DNA of 17,537 nucleotides from Weimeria sp002480925 (GTDB lineage Bacteria > Bacillota > Clostridia > Lachnospirales > Lachnospiraceae): the NCBI RefSeq assembly GCF_052064335.1, contig NZ_JBQHVU010000028.1:1-17537 (forward strand), written 5' to 3'. This document shows positions 1 to 6,763 of this stretch, one piece after another; position 1 is the stretch's first letter; every line of letters starts with the position of its first letter. The notes under the pieces are model-generated. The model did not search any database and was not told the DNA's origin. It was given only the letters and a program-made list of their open reading frames with translations. Position numbers and translations under genes: made by a program.

Positions 1-40
1 AAACAGAGTCATGCCAGGAATAGACATAACCCTGTTTTTC
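1..40 (+). terminator. Imperfect hairpin, probable terminator of an upstream gene
   Basis: Bases 1-6 (AAACAG) pair with 32-37 (CTGTTT); inner pairs GT/AC, ATG/CAT and C/G continue the stem with single mismatches between them, closing on a 7-nt loop at 16-22. The right arm runs into TTTTTC. The window begins inside this structure, so the gene it would serve is not visible. The interrupted stem lowers confidence. Confidence 0.4.
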
Positions 41-125
41 TGATATTTCTCAAGTTTGGATAAGCTCAGTCTGAGCCGATTTTGTTAATATGATTTACTG
101 TGAATGGTAACAATCCGGGATTGTA

Positions 126-239
126 ATGGCTATATGCGTGATCGGACTTGCAGTATATCTGCTGGGTGCCGTAGGAGCTGTAGTGGCGATCATCGTGATC
201 ATAGCCTTGTGTGCAGGTGGTAAACATCACGCAGGATAA
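126..239 (+). CDS. Putative 37-aa single-pass membrane peptide
   Basis: A short ORF starts at ATG 126 and ends at TAA 237-239. Residues 3-30 form one uninterrupted hydrophobic stretch (MAICVIGLAVYLL..., then a run rich in V, I and A), followed by a polar tail GGKHHAG, which is the layout of a single-span membrane peptide. The upstream in-frame stop is at 108-110, so no longer version exists. The ribosome-binding site is weak (GGGA at 117-120). A clear terminator follows at 246-277, supporting the idea that a short transcript ends here. No family is recognised; it could also be a remnant of a longer membrane protein. Confidence 0.35.
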   Translation: MAICVIGLAVYLLGAVGAVVAIIVIIALCAGGKHHAG

Positions 240-245
240 ATATAT

Positions 246-277
246 GGGTGCTGGCTGAATGCCGGCATCTTTTTTTA
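246..277 (+). terminator. Rho-independent terminator after the small membrane ORF
   Basis: TGCTGGC (249-255) pairs with GCCGGCA (261-267) with one G-T wobble around the loop TGAAT; three outer pairs (one G-C, two wobbles) extend it. It is followed directly by a run of T at 270-276. Orientation fits termination of a plus-strand transcript. Confidence 0.65.
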
Positions 278-331
278 TGCGATATATTCTGTTAAAATAG
301 GCATAGTAAATGAAAACACAGGAGACAACAA

Positions 332-427
332 ATGGCTCGTAAGATACTTGTAGTGATTGATATGCAGAATGATTTCATGGATGGAGCACTTGAGAAGATG
401 AGATTGTGTCAGATTCAGGGGATATAA
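332..427 (+). pseudogene. Nicotinamidase/isochorismatase-like hydrolase, N-terminal remnant
   Basis: ATG 332 has an upstream AGGAGA (320-325). The first 20 or so residues, beginning MARKILVVIDMQNDFMDGAL, match the start of cysteine hydrolases of the isochorismatase/nicotinamidase superfamily, in which the Asp of the DMQNDF motif is catalytic. The family is normally about 170-220 aa. Here the homology stops after DGAL; the reading frame continues as an unrelated tail of about 11 residues to TAA 425-427, and the catalytic Lys and Cys regions are missing. It is therefore a broken gene. Its stop codon abuts the Shine-Dalgarno sequence of the next gene, so the join between old gene and incoming DNA lies around 391-425. 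Confidence 0.6.
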
Positions 428-436
428 GGAGAGCAT

Positions 437-1405
437 ATGGATATATCAGCATTGAAAGAAATATTCAGCGTTGGGGAAACGATTGCTGTCGAATTCAAAC
501 GCTGTGGGAATAGAATTGAGAGCGATACATACGAGACAGTCTGCTCTTTTCTGAATCGTTTTGGCGGTGATATTTTCCTGGGTGTTCTCGATGATGGGAC
601 GGTAGAGGGAGTTAATGCAAAGGTTGCCCCAGAACTGGTAAAGAATTTTATCAAATGTATCAGCAACCAGCAGCTTTTTACTCCGACCATATATCTTGTT
701 CCTGAAATTCTGGAGTATGATGGCAGGACGATCATACATGTACATGTGCCGATGAGTGCAGAGGTGCATTCGTATAAGAAGGTGATATACGACAGGGTTG
801 ATGATGCAGATGTACGTGTGACATCAACCGACCAGATTGCACAGATGTATATTCGGAAGCAGGATATTTTTACAGAGAGACGGATCTATCCGTATGTAGA
901 AAAAGAGGACCTGAGACTGGATATGCTGTCAAGGCTTCGTGTTATGGCAAGAAATAATACGATGACAGGGACTCATCCGTGGACTGATCTTACTGATGAT
1001 GAACTCCTGCGGAGTGCCAATCTATATGGGACTGACAGGATGACAGGGCAGAAAGGGTTCAATATGGCTGCTGTTCTGCTGCTGGGTAAGGACGATGTGA
1101 TCATGGATATCCTGCCGGCTTATGTCACTGATGCAATCCTAAGAGTCAGAGATGTGGACAGATACGATGACAGAGAGATAATAAAGACCAATCTCATTGA
1201 CAGCTATGAAAGGCTTATGGAATTTGGCAGGAAGCATCTTCCGGATAAGTTTTTCCTTGAGAATGATCAGAGGAAAAGTCTGAGGGAGATCATCACAAGG
1301 GAGATGATAGCCAATGTCCTGATCCACAGGGAATTTACCAGCTCATACCCAATTAGAGGGAACATAGCAAAGAAAGGAAAAGCATATCCCGGACGCATCG
1401 CCTGA
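437..1405 (+). pseudogene. AlbA_2 (Schlafen-type) putative DNA-binding/ATP-binding regulator, 3'-truncated
   Basis: ATG 437 has GGAG at 428-431, 5 nt away. The 322-aa product begins with an AlbA_2 domain (about residues 12-130; landmarks VEFKRC, SFLNRFGGDIFLGVLDDG, EGVN). Its distal part reaches ANVLIHREF near residue 293, the N-box-like motif that opens the HATPase_c_4 domain of this family. Intact members are usually about 450-570 aa and end with a flexible linker and a winged-helix domain. Here homology stops at TSSYP (about residue 305) and 17 unrelated, basic residues follow before the stop. The ATPase-like domain is thus lost. A matching orphan C-terminal piece is found at 2706-2990. 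A truncated DNA-binding product might still be made, since the start and ribosome-binding site are intact. Confidence 0.7.
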
Positions 1406-1451
1406 TGGCAATAAAAATAGCGGGAAATTCTTCCCGCCTGCGGTGGAGTAA

Positions 1452-1589
1452 ATGATACAGGTTCAAAGTGACATCCAAAGTGACATTCAGGATGTCACTT
1501 TGAGTGTCACTTATGGACTTGAGAATTATGCGTTTCTGTTGTATTATAAGGGAAAACGAAGGAGACAGTACAGAGATGGAAGAAGATGA
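1452..1589 (+). CDS. 45-aa ORF with DIQ-repeat linker, probable regulator remnant
   Basis: ATG 1452 has GGAG at 1445-1448, close to it. The peptide starts MIQVQSDIQSDIQDVTLSVT, a low-complexity repeat of the kind that links the ATPase-like part to the winged helix in AlbA_2-type proteins, and ends in an arginine-rich tail. It overlaps the start of the Rpn gene by 14 nt in another frame. The repeat comes from nested inverted repeats at DNA level (1465-1512). I read it as debris of a second AlbA_2-type gene, but translation as a leader coupled to the Rpn gene cannot be excluded. Confidence 0.3.
   Translation: MIQVQSDIQSDIQDVTLSVTYGLENYAFLLYYKGKRRRQYRDGRR
1465..1512. repeat. Nested inverted repeats based on AAGTGACA / TGTCACTT
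   Basis: AAAGTGACATCC (1465-1476) is followed by a second partial copy AAAGTGACAT (1477-1486), then by the exact reverse complement GGATGTCACTTT (1490-1501) and by another inverted partial copy ending TGTCACTT (1505-1512). The 12-bp arms are perfect. The segment lies 64 nt upstream of the Rpn start codon, so it could act as an operator or leader hairpin, but it also encodes a repetitive peptide linker in one frame. Confidence 0.7.
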
Positions 1590-2397
1590 ACAGAGAAAAG
1601 AGCAGGAGCATCAGGAAGATCTGCAGAGGATCAGAGGATTCCGGCTGATTGATGATGACTTTATGAATGCCTGTTTTGATGATAATATCGAAGGGACAGA
1701 ACTGCTGCTTAGTATTATTCTGAACCGGAATGTTTCTGTTAAAGAAGTAAGGACACAGAGAAATCTCAAGAATCTTGTTGGAAGAGATACGTATCTTGAT
1801 ATACTTGCAGATGAAGATGATGGTTCTGAGCTTAATGTCGAGATACAGAGGGCAGATAAAGGTGCGACCCCAAGGAGAGCCAGGTTTCATTCAAGCATTC
1901 TGGATGCACATAGTCTGAAGCCTAATGAGGATTTCAGCAAACTGCCTGAGACGTATGTAATATTTATTACAGAGAATGATGTGATTGGTGCAGGTGAACC
2001 GATATATACTGTGGAGCGTCAGATAACAAACCTTAATAATAGAAACTTTGGTGATGGAGAACACATCATATACGTGAATGGTGCCGACAGGAACAGCAAT
2101 ACTGAATTAGGGAAACTGATGCATGATTTCTTCTGTACGGATCCTGATGACATGAATTATAAGGTTCTTGCGGATAAGGTGCGATATTTCAAGGAAGATG
2201 AGAAAGGAGTGGCTACTATGTGTAAGGTAATGGAAGATATGCGAGAAGATGCAGCTAAAAGAGCAAAGAAAGAACAGCAGGCAGACAGTGTGAAGCGCTG
2301 GTTTGCTCAGGGAAGAACAGTAGCAGAGATAGCAGATGGGGAAGGAATGTCGATTTCAGATGTTAATCTCATCTTAAATCCTGATTCTGCTCAGTAA
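1576..2397 (+). CDS. Rpn family recombination-promoting nuclease / PD-(D/E)XK putative transposase
   Basis: The 273-aa product belongs to the Rpn/PDDEXK_2 group, nucleases once annotated as transposases; enteric RpnA cleaves DNA and promotes RecA-independent recombination, and members act in phage defence. The nuclease core is visible: D75 in YLDILAD, then E89 and Q91 in LNVEIQ. The charged N-terminus (residues 1-18) precedes the FRLIDDDFMNACF opening typical of the family. The tail (about 249-273, RWFAQGRTVAEIADGEGMSISDV) looks like a small helix-turn-helix, a variable part in this family. I chose ATG 1576 because GGAG lies at 1561-1564; a GTG at 1504 is in frame but adds sequence unlike the family. 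A strong terminator follows at 2418. The gene sits between broken genes. Confidence 0.85.
   Translation: MEEDEQRKEQEHQEDLQRIRGFRLIDDDFMNACFDDNIEGTELLLSIILNRNVSVKEVRTQRNLKNLVGRDTYLDILADEDDGSELNVEIQRADKGATPRRARFHSSILDAHSLKPNEDFSKLPETYVIFITENDVIGAGEPIYTVERQITNLNNRNFGDGEHIIYVNGADRNSNTELGKLMHDFFCTDPDDMNYKVLADKVRYFKEDEKGVATMCKVMEDMREDAAKRAKKEQQADSVKRWFAQGRTVAEIADGEGMSISDVNLILNPDSAQ
2218..2397 (+). CDS. Possible internal-start product of the Rpn gene (RpnS-like, 59 aa)
   Basis: Inside the Rpn frame, AAAGGAG (2203-2209) lies 8 nt before an in-frame ATG at 2218, an ideal ribosome-binding arrangement and stronger than that of the full-length start. It would yield the C-terminal 59 residues (from MCKVMEDMRED to the end), comprising a charged helix and the HTH-like tail, without the nuclease core. 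In enteric rpn genes a short C-terminal protein made from an internal start blocks the toxicity of the long form. Whether this applies here is inference; a GGAG match inside a lysine/glutamate-rich coding region can also arise by chance. Confidence 0.35.
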   Translation: MCKVMEDMREDAAKRAKKEQQADSVKRWFAQGRTVAEIADGEGMSISDVNLILNPDSAQ

Positions 2398-2417
2398 TTA
2401 AAGAAGAGACTGAGTTT

Positions 2418-2458
2418 ATAGCGTTGACTTACATATGGTGGGTCAGCGCTATTTTTAT
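2418..2458 (+). terminator. Rho-independent terminator of the Rpn gene
   Basis: ATAGCGTTGAC (2418-2428) pairs with GTCAGCGCTAT (2442-2452) through 11 bp with one G-T wobble. The loop is 13 nt and a TTTTATTT tract follows. It starts 20 nt after the Rpn stop codon. Confidence 0.75.
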
Positions 2459-2496
2459 TTTACATGAAATACTATAAAAATATTACTTTGTTCATC

Positions 2497-2529
2497 AAAT
2501 GAGGACTAAATGAGGACTGAATGAGCACT
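2497..2529. repeat. Three tandem 11-bp repeats (AAATGAGGACT)
   Basis: Two identical copies (2497-2507, 2508-2518) and a third with two changes, GAATGAGCACT (2519-2529). The 11-bp period is about one helical turn and is not a multiple of three, so it is not a coding repeat. It lies 39 nt past the Rpn terminator. Confidence 0.6.
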
Positions 2530-2647
2530 AATTGTTCATTGAGACCTGGAATGAGGTGTGCTATCATTATAATCGTCAGAGATGAGCGGAATAGAGAACG
2601 GATAGATGAATACGGTTTTGAACCGTATATCAACTGAGAGGGGTAAA

Positions 2648-2687
2648 ATTGCATACAGATTACCACTCATTGCATACAAACTACCAC
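2648..2687. repeat. Two direct 19-bp repeats (ATTGCATACA..), possible insertion-sequence end
   Basis: Copies at 2648-2666 and 2669-2687 match at 17 of 19 positions with a 21-bp period. Closely spaced direct repeats near an end are a feature of IS21-type elements, where they serve as transposase sites. No transposase gene is present, so a solo leftover end is only a guess. The next gene fragment starts about 20 bp later, directly after an in-frame stop at 2703. Confidence 0.5.
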
Positions 2688-2705
2688 GGATTGTCAGTTG
2701 ATTGA

Positions 2706-2990
2706 CAAGGTAATACCCAAGCCAACAATGATACTCCCCAAGGTGCTACCCAAGCTCCCCAAGATACTACCCAAGGTGATGTGGAACTATCAGCTATTGA
2801 AATAGGCATCATTGATCAGATGAGAATCAATCCATCAGTTTCTCAGAGTAAGATTGCCGAAAATCTGGACTGTAAAGTCGATCAGATCAAATATTACGTA
2901 AAGAGACTTAAGGATAAAGGTATTTTAAGCAGGGAAGGTTCACAACAGAAAGGTCACTGGGTTGTGAATTCTGATATAGAAGATCAATAA
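2706..2990 (+). pseudogene. AlbA_2-type regulator, orphan C-terminal linker and winged helix
   Basis: This frame is open from just after TGA 2703-2705 to TAA 2988-2990. It begins with a low-complexity Gln/Thr/Pro linker (QGNTQANNDTPQGATQ, then APQDTTQGD), a hallmark of the joint before the C-terminal helix-turn-helix of AlbA_2/Schlafen-type proteins. A winged-helix domain follows (ELSAIEIGIIDQMRINPSVS, then QSKIAENL...VKRLKDKGILSREG...GHWVV). There is no credible start; GTG 2781 would skip the linker and has only a weak AAGGTG upstream. With the truncated gene at 437-1405, the piece looks like the other end of a regulator split apart, with about 100 middle residues lost. Confidence 0.6.
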
Positions 2991-3093
2991 TGCCGAACCA
3001 CCTGAGAGTGTCTGTAGTTCATTATGCTAAACAGCACCTTCACCGAAAAAATAGCCACTAAGATCGTGCGGATCTGAGAACTAGAAAGAGAAG

Positions 3094-3120
3094 CTCCCCT
3101 CGCAGAGAGGGGAGTTTTTT
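3094..3120 (+). terminator. Strong rho-independent terminator
   Basis: CTCCCCTC (3094-3101) and GAGGGGAG (3107-3114) form a perfect 8-bp stem around GCAGA, followed by six T. Orientation is plus-strand, closing the decayed left-hand region. On the minus strand the stem is not followed by T, so it does not serve the convergent gene at 3191. Confidence 0.85.
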
Positions 3121-3190
3121 GCGTTCGGCGGTAGAAATGTTTATTTTCGTCTGGTATAACAAGTTTTGCGGTTAAGAAGAAATGTTAATG

Positions 3191-3835
3191 TCACGCTTCA
3201 ACTTCGACTTTTTCAAAATCAGATGCGCCATGCTTGCAGATCGGGCATACGAAATCAGGCGGCAGTTCCTCACCGTCATAGATATAGCCACAGATACGGC
3301 ATCTCCAGACTGTCTTTGTCTTCTTGCCGGCCGTCGGTGCCTGCTGCTTTGGCTTGATATGCTCCTGATAAAAAGTATAGGTCGCTGACGGCGTATCCGG
3401 ATCGAGTACATCCATATCAGTCACTTTTGCGATAAACAGAGTGTGAGTACCAATATCAAGCGTGGTCTCTACTTCACCCGAAATGAATGCGTTCGTTCCC
3501 TTCGTCACATACAAAAGCCCGTTCGCGCTCTTCTCATAGCAGCCTTCGAATCCCGCGAACTTATCCACATCTCTGCCAGACTGGAAGCCGAACCTCCTGA
3601 ATGTGTCAAACTCCGCCTTTTCGGAGAGGATAGAAACGTTAAACTTCCTGTCCTTCATGATCAGATCATGCGTGTAGTTTGCTTTGTTTACTGCGATTGA
3701 GATCTGATTCGGATCAGTCGTAACCTGAATCGCGGTGTTGATGATACATCCGTTATCATCAGCATGGGCGCCGTCCCCCTTCGCAGTCAGGACAAACAGT
3801 CCGTAGCTTAATTTGTACATAGCTTTTCCGTCCAT
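3191..3835 (-). CDS. Flavin reductase-rubredoxin fusion (high-molecular-weight rubredoxin type)
   Basis: The 214-aa cytoplasmic protein has an N-terminal FMN-binding split-barrel flavin reductase domain (about residues 1-160; landmarks YGLFVLTA, NTAIQVTTDPNQISIAVNK, FISGEVE) and a C-terminal rubredoxin domain (about 175-214). The rubredoxin carries two CxxC iron ligands, CRICGY and CPICKH. Such fusions pass electrons from NAD(P)H through FMN and rubredoxin to partners such as flavodiiron proteins that remove oxygen or nitric oxide in anaerobes. No flavodiiron gene lies next to it. The start at 3835 is preceded by AAAGGGAA 5 nt away; a second ATG at 3820 (MYKLSYG) also has GGA upstream and is possible. 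The gene stands alone, convergent with the terminator at 3094. Confidence 0.9.
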   Translation of the reverse strand: MDGKAMYKLSYGLFVLTAKGDGAHADDNGCIINTAIQVTTDPNQISIAVNKANYTHDLIMKDRKFNVSILSEKAEFDTFRRFGFQSGRDVDKFAGFEGCYEKSANGLLYVTKGTNAFISGEVETTLDIGTHTLFIAKVTDMDVLDPDTPSATYTFYQEHIKPKQQAPTAGKKTKTVWRCRICGYIYDGEELPPDFVCPICKHGASDFEKVEVEA

Positions 3836-4176
3836 AATAATTCCCTTTCCCGGTGATACACCGTATAAACCTCCAGCTCAGCAGTCCGGAATTCAGGAAT
3901 CACACTATGCTACCTGTCATCCGGTACCACTACCTATACTTTAGCATATTCGGGAGTAAATGTCATTCATGAGCGCAAATTTTCTGAGCCGCAATTACGG
4001 ATACAGTTCAGAGATGACCTTAAACTGGAGCTTATCAGAAGGGGTATTCATTACTTGTGGCCATGGCATCTGTTTTGATGCTGTGGTCATTATATTTTGA
4101 CATTACGGTTGAAAGCCCGCTTGTTTTGGAATAAAATCTTTTTAAAGACCAGGAATAAGAACATACAGGAGAATAT
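3836..4176. other. Divergent intergenic region upstream of 3835 (-) and 4177 (+)
   Basis: These 341 bp separate two divergent genes. The right half holds a good promoter for the glycosyltransferase gene (4109-4137). On the minus strand, TTTACT and TATAGG spaced 16 nt near 3933-3960 could drive the flavin reductase-rubredoxin gene, but the match is weak. No coding potential or RNA structure stands out. Confidence 0.5.
4109..4137 (+). promoter_or_regulatory. Sigma-A type promoter of the glycosyltransferase gene
   Basis: TTGAAA (4109-4114) and TAAAAT (4132-4137) are separated by exactly 17 bp, each with five of six consensus bases. The predicted start near 4144 leaves a leader of about 33 nt containing AGGAG before ATG 4177. 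Confidence 0.65.
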
Positions 4177-6732
4177 ATGAGACAGGAAATATCGTTTGAC
4201 GCTGACAGTAAAGACCCACAGCTTTTCATATCCCTTGCTGACAGCCATGTAAAGAAGAATAAAGATCAGGAACTTATCTGCCTGTATCAGGCCATGTTCT
4301 ATGCAGATGATAAAGAACAGGTAAAAGACATAGAGAAAAGGATTGATACGTTAACCGGTGAAGGAGTAGTAGTCCCGAAGACATCTTTTATCATTCTTTC
4401 TTACAATACACTTTATTTCACAAAGCAGTGCCTTGCAAGTATTAAAAATACCGTGCCTTTGGACAGGTGTCAGATAGTCGTGGTCGACAACGCTTCATCT
4501 GATGGGAGCGTTGAATACCTGAGAACTCTTGACTGGATCACTCTGGTAGAAAATCATGAAAACAGAGGATTCCCGGGCGGATGCAATGACGGTATTGCCG
4601 CTGCAGATAAAGGCAATGATATATATCTTCTTAATTCTGATACACTGATGCCTTATAATGCCTTTTTCTGGCTTAAAATGGGTCTTTACGAGAATGAAAA
4701 GACTGGCAGCACTGGAAGTATTACTAACTTCGCGACAGAAAGCCAGATGGTAAAAAGAAACTGGAAGTCTGTTGATGAGATGTTCGATTTTTCTGCTGAG
4801 AACAATGTTCCGATGAGATATCCGTATGAATACAGGATGTTCCTGATAGGGTTCTCACTGCTTCTGAAAAGGACTGTGCTTGATGACATAGGATATCTTG
4901 ATGAACGATTCAATCCGGGGAACAGCGAGGATATCGATATATGCCTGCGAATCCTTAAAAGCGGACACCTTAATGTGCTATGCAGGAACAGCTTTGTGAT
5001 CCACTTCGGTCACAGGTCGTTTGAGGAGCTTCAGAAACAGGGTACAGATTTTGGCAATCTCCTACAGAAGAATAATGACAAGCTGAATGCAAAGTATGGA
5101 TTTGATGTTTTAAAAGGTCTGTCGTTAAATGTAAATGCAGTGAGGAATTTAAAAGGTGAGAGGACTGATGCCATAAGGATTCTGGATACTGATGTTGGGA
5201 TGGGAGCAACAGCTGCCGTCATTAAGACTTACTTTGTGAATGCAGAGTATTCGGGCTTTGAGAAAGATGGAGATAGTGCCTGCTATGCACAGGCATTCGG
5301 CAGGATAATAGCATATGATCCGCGTACTGCTGACTGCAAAAAGCTTTTTTCAGAAGAGTATTTTGACTATATCATTGCAGGCCGGAGCTTTGAGGGCTTT
5401 GAACCATCTGACGTGACTTCGCATTTCGGAGCTTATCTTAAAGAGGGCGGACGTATATGCCTGCCGAATGGATTGGTGCTTAAGAAGGACACACATAAAG
5501 ACAGTCCTGAGGCTTTATACCGGGAAAAGATCATGAACAGGAAGACCAGGCCATCAGAGTTAGTGGAAAATGATGGTAAAAGGCGTATTGTATTTCTCCT
5601 GTATAAGGCAGCGTCCTGGGATTCGTATGCAAGTATATGGAGGGCATCTCAGAATGACAGTCAGACACATGCAATAGTGATTTCTCTGCCATATTATGAT
5701 AAACGGCCTGATGGAAGACCGGGAGAGTTTCATTACGAGGGTGATCTTCTTCCTGATGATGTGCCGGTGACCTGGTATGCCGATGCAGATCTGTCGCGGA
5801 TGACTCCTGATGCCGTGTTCATAAACTATGTTTCGGAATCTGATGTTATTGTGCCTCCGCAGTATGAGTTTTCTGTCATAAGGGAATGCACAGAGACTAT
5901 GGTGTATGTCCCTGATGAAGTGCTTTCCATATCGTATGGCAGACATATAGACGAACAGGTATTAAGGCAGAAGAGGCTTATACATACGTCCGCGATAGAG
6001 GCGGCTGATATAGTATGCCTTGAAAATCGTGACCAGGAGAGGATATTAAAGGAAGAGTTTCCTCTGCTTGAATCTGACAAGTTCATAGTTACCGGATCGC
6101 CACAGCACGATATCATGCTAAGCAATGAAAAGACTGTGATCCCTGATGAGTGGAGAGATATCATAGGAGACAGGAAAGTGCTGCTTTATAGCATGCGTAC
6201 AGAGGATGCTGTAGAGGCGGGTGATAAGCTGATACAGAAGTTAGAGAGTCTGTTTTCGTTTATGCGGTTCGTAAGCGACAGGATAGCACTGATATTCAGA
6301 CCTGATCCGTCTCTTGAGGGCCTTCTTGAAAACAATCATCCTGATATAGCTGCACGGTATAAAGATTTGATAGTCAGGTACAGATCAGAGCACTGGGGCA
6401 TATATGATGATGGTATTGATAAATATATATCGCTTCGCACAGCAGATGCATTCTATGGTGATGTTAGTCCTGATATGATGCTGTTCTTATCTTCAGGAAA
6501 AACGGCCGTGATGCAGGATTATGGAATACCACTTCCTGATGCATGTAGTATGACAAGGATTCCGCTCCCTGATGTTTCGTTCCCTTACGGTGCAGCATTA
6601 CAGGAGACAGATGATACGGCGATAGTTATATATATTGGCCTGCTTCTTACGGAAAAACTTCCTGGAAAGGAAAGGAAGATAAGTAGGGCTGGAGAAAAAA
6701 TCTATGGTCTGGTAAAAAGCAAAGGAAATTGA
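4177..6732 (+). CDS. Multidomain GT2 glycosyltransferase with CDP-glycerol glycerophosphotransferase-like C-terminus
   Basis: This 851-aa cytoplasmic protein has about four parts. Residues 1-65 are helical and TPR-like. Residues 68-320 are a family-2 glycosyltransferase: FIILSYN, DNASSDGS (104-111), ENRGFPGGCNDG, LLNSDT (152-155 region), the acceptor motif EDIDICLRI (251-259) and HFGHRSF. Residues about 332-432 resemble a class I methyltransferase fold (ILDTDVGMGA, FDYII, YLKEGGRI), with a weak SAM motif. Residues about 468-790 resemble glycerophosphotransferases of the TagF/TagB type (RIVFLLYKAASWDSY, PYYDKRPDG, VTGSPQHD, LIFRPDP, and SSGKTAVMQDYG near 772-783). A role in cell-wall teichoic acid or surface polysaccharide synthesis is inferred. 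AGGAG precedes ATG 4177. The exporter gene 31 nt downstream is probably co-transcribed. Confidence 0.85.
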   Translation: MRQEISFDADSKDPQLFISLADSHVKKNKDQELICLYQAMFYADDKEQVKDIEKRIDTLTGEGVVVPKTSFIILSYNTLYFTKQCLASIKNTVPLDRCQIVVVDNASSDGSVEYLRTLDWITLVENHENRGFPGGCNDGIAAADKGNDIYLLNSDTLMPYNAFFWLKMGLYENEKTGSTGSITNFATESQMVKRNWKSVDEMFDFSAENNVPMRYPYEYRMFLIGFSLLLKRTVLDDIGYLDERFNPGNSEDIDICLRILKSGHLNVLCRNSFVIHFGHRSFEELQKQGTDFGNLLQKNNDKLNAKYGFDVLKGLSLNVNAVRNLKGERTDAIRILDTDVGMGATAAVIKTYFVNAEYSGFEKDGDSACYAQAFGRIIAYDPRTADCKKLFSEEYFDYIIAGRSFEGFEPSDVTSHFGAYLKEGGRICLPNGLVLKKDTHKDSPEALYREKIMNRKTRPSELVENDGKRRIVFLLYKAASWDSYASIWRASQNDSQTHAIVISLPYYDKRPDGRPGEFHYEGDLLPDDVPVTWYADADLSRMTPDAVFINYVSESDVIVPPQYEFSVIRECTETMVYVPDEVLSISYGRHIDEQVLRQKRLIHTSAIEAADIVCLENRDQERILKEEFPLLESDKFIVTGSPQHDIMLSNEKTVIPDEWRDIIGDRKVLLYSMRTEDAVEAGDKLIQKLESLFSFMRFVSDRIALIFRPDPSLEGLLENNHPDIAARYKDLIVRYRSEHWGIYDDGIDKYISLRTADAFYGDVSPDMMLFLSSGKTAVMQDYGIPLPDACSMTRIPLPDVSFPYGAALQETDDTAIVIYIGLLLTEKLPGKERKISRAGEKIYGLVKSKGN

Positions 6733-6763
6733 TTAACGGATTAATGAATTGAAGGAATATAAG

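Larger units (their letters stand above)
2398..2705. other. Gene-poor remnant region downstream of the Rpn gene
   Basis: Beyond the terminator this stretch holds three 11-bp tandem repeats, a 28-codon ORF (2551-2637, starting MRCAIIIIVRDERNRER) with no convincing ribosome-binding site, and a 19-bp repeat pair. The ORF reads like the basic tail of a lost protein but matches no family I recognise. No intact gene is seen. Confidence 0.5.

Noticed and set aside
64..76. GCTCAG-T-CTGAGC palindrome as an operator
   Set aside because: It is short, a single copy, and no promoter could be placed around it.
1420..1437. GCGGGAA/TTCCCGC hairpin after the truncated regulator as a terminator
   Set aside because: A neat 7-bp stem with a 4-nt loop, but no T-tract follows on the plus strand; it may be chance.
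3172..3411. Minus- and plus-strand ORFs overlapping the rubredoxin domain region
   Set aside because: They are shadows of the flavin reductase-rubredoxin gene, with no ribosome-binding sites and Arg/Ser-rich nonsense composition.
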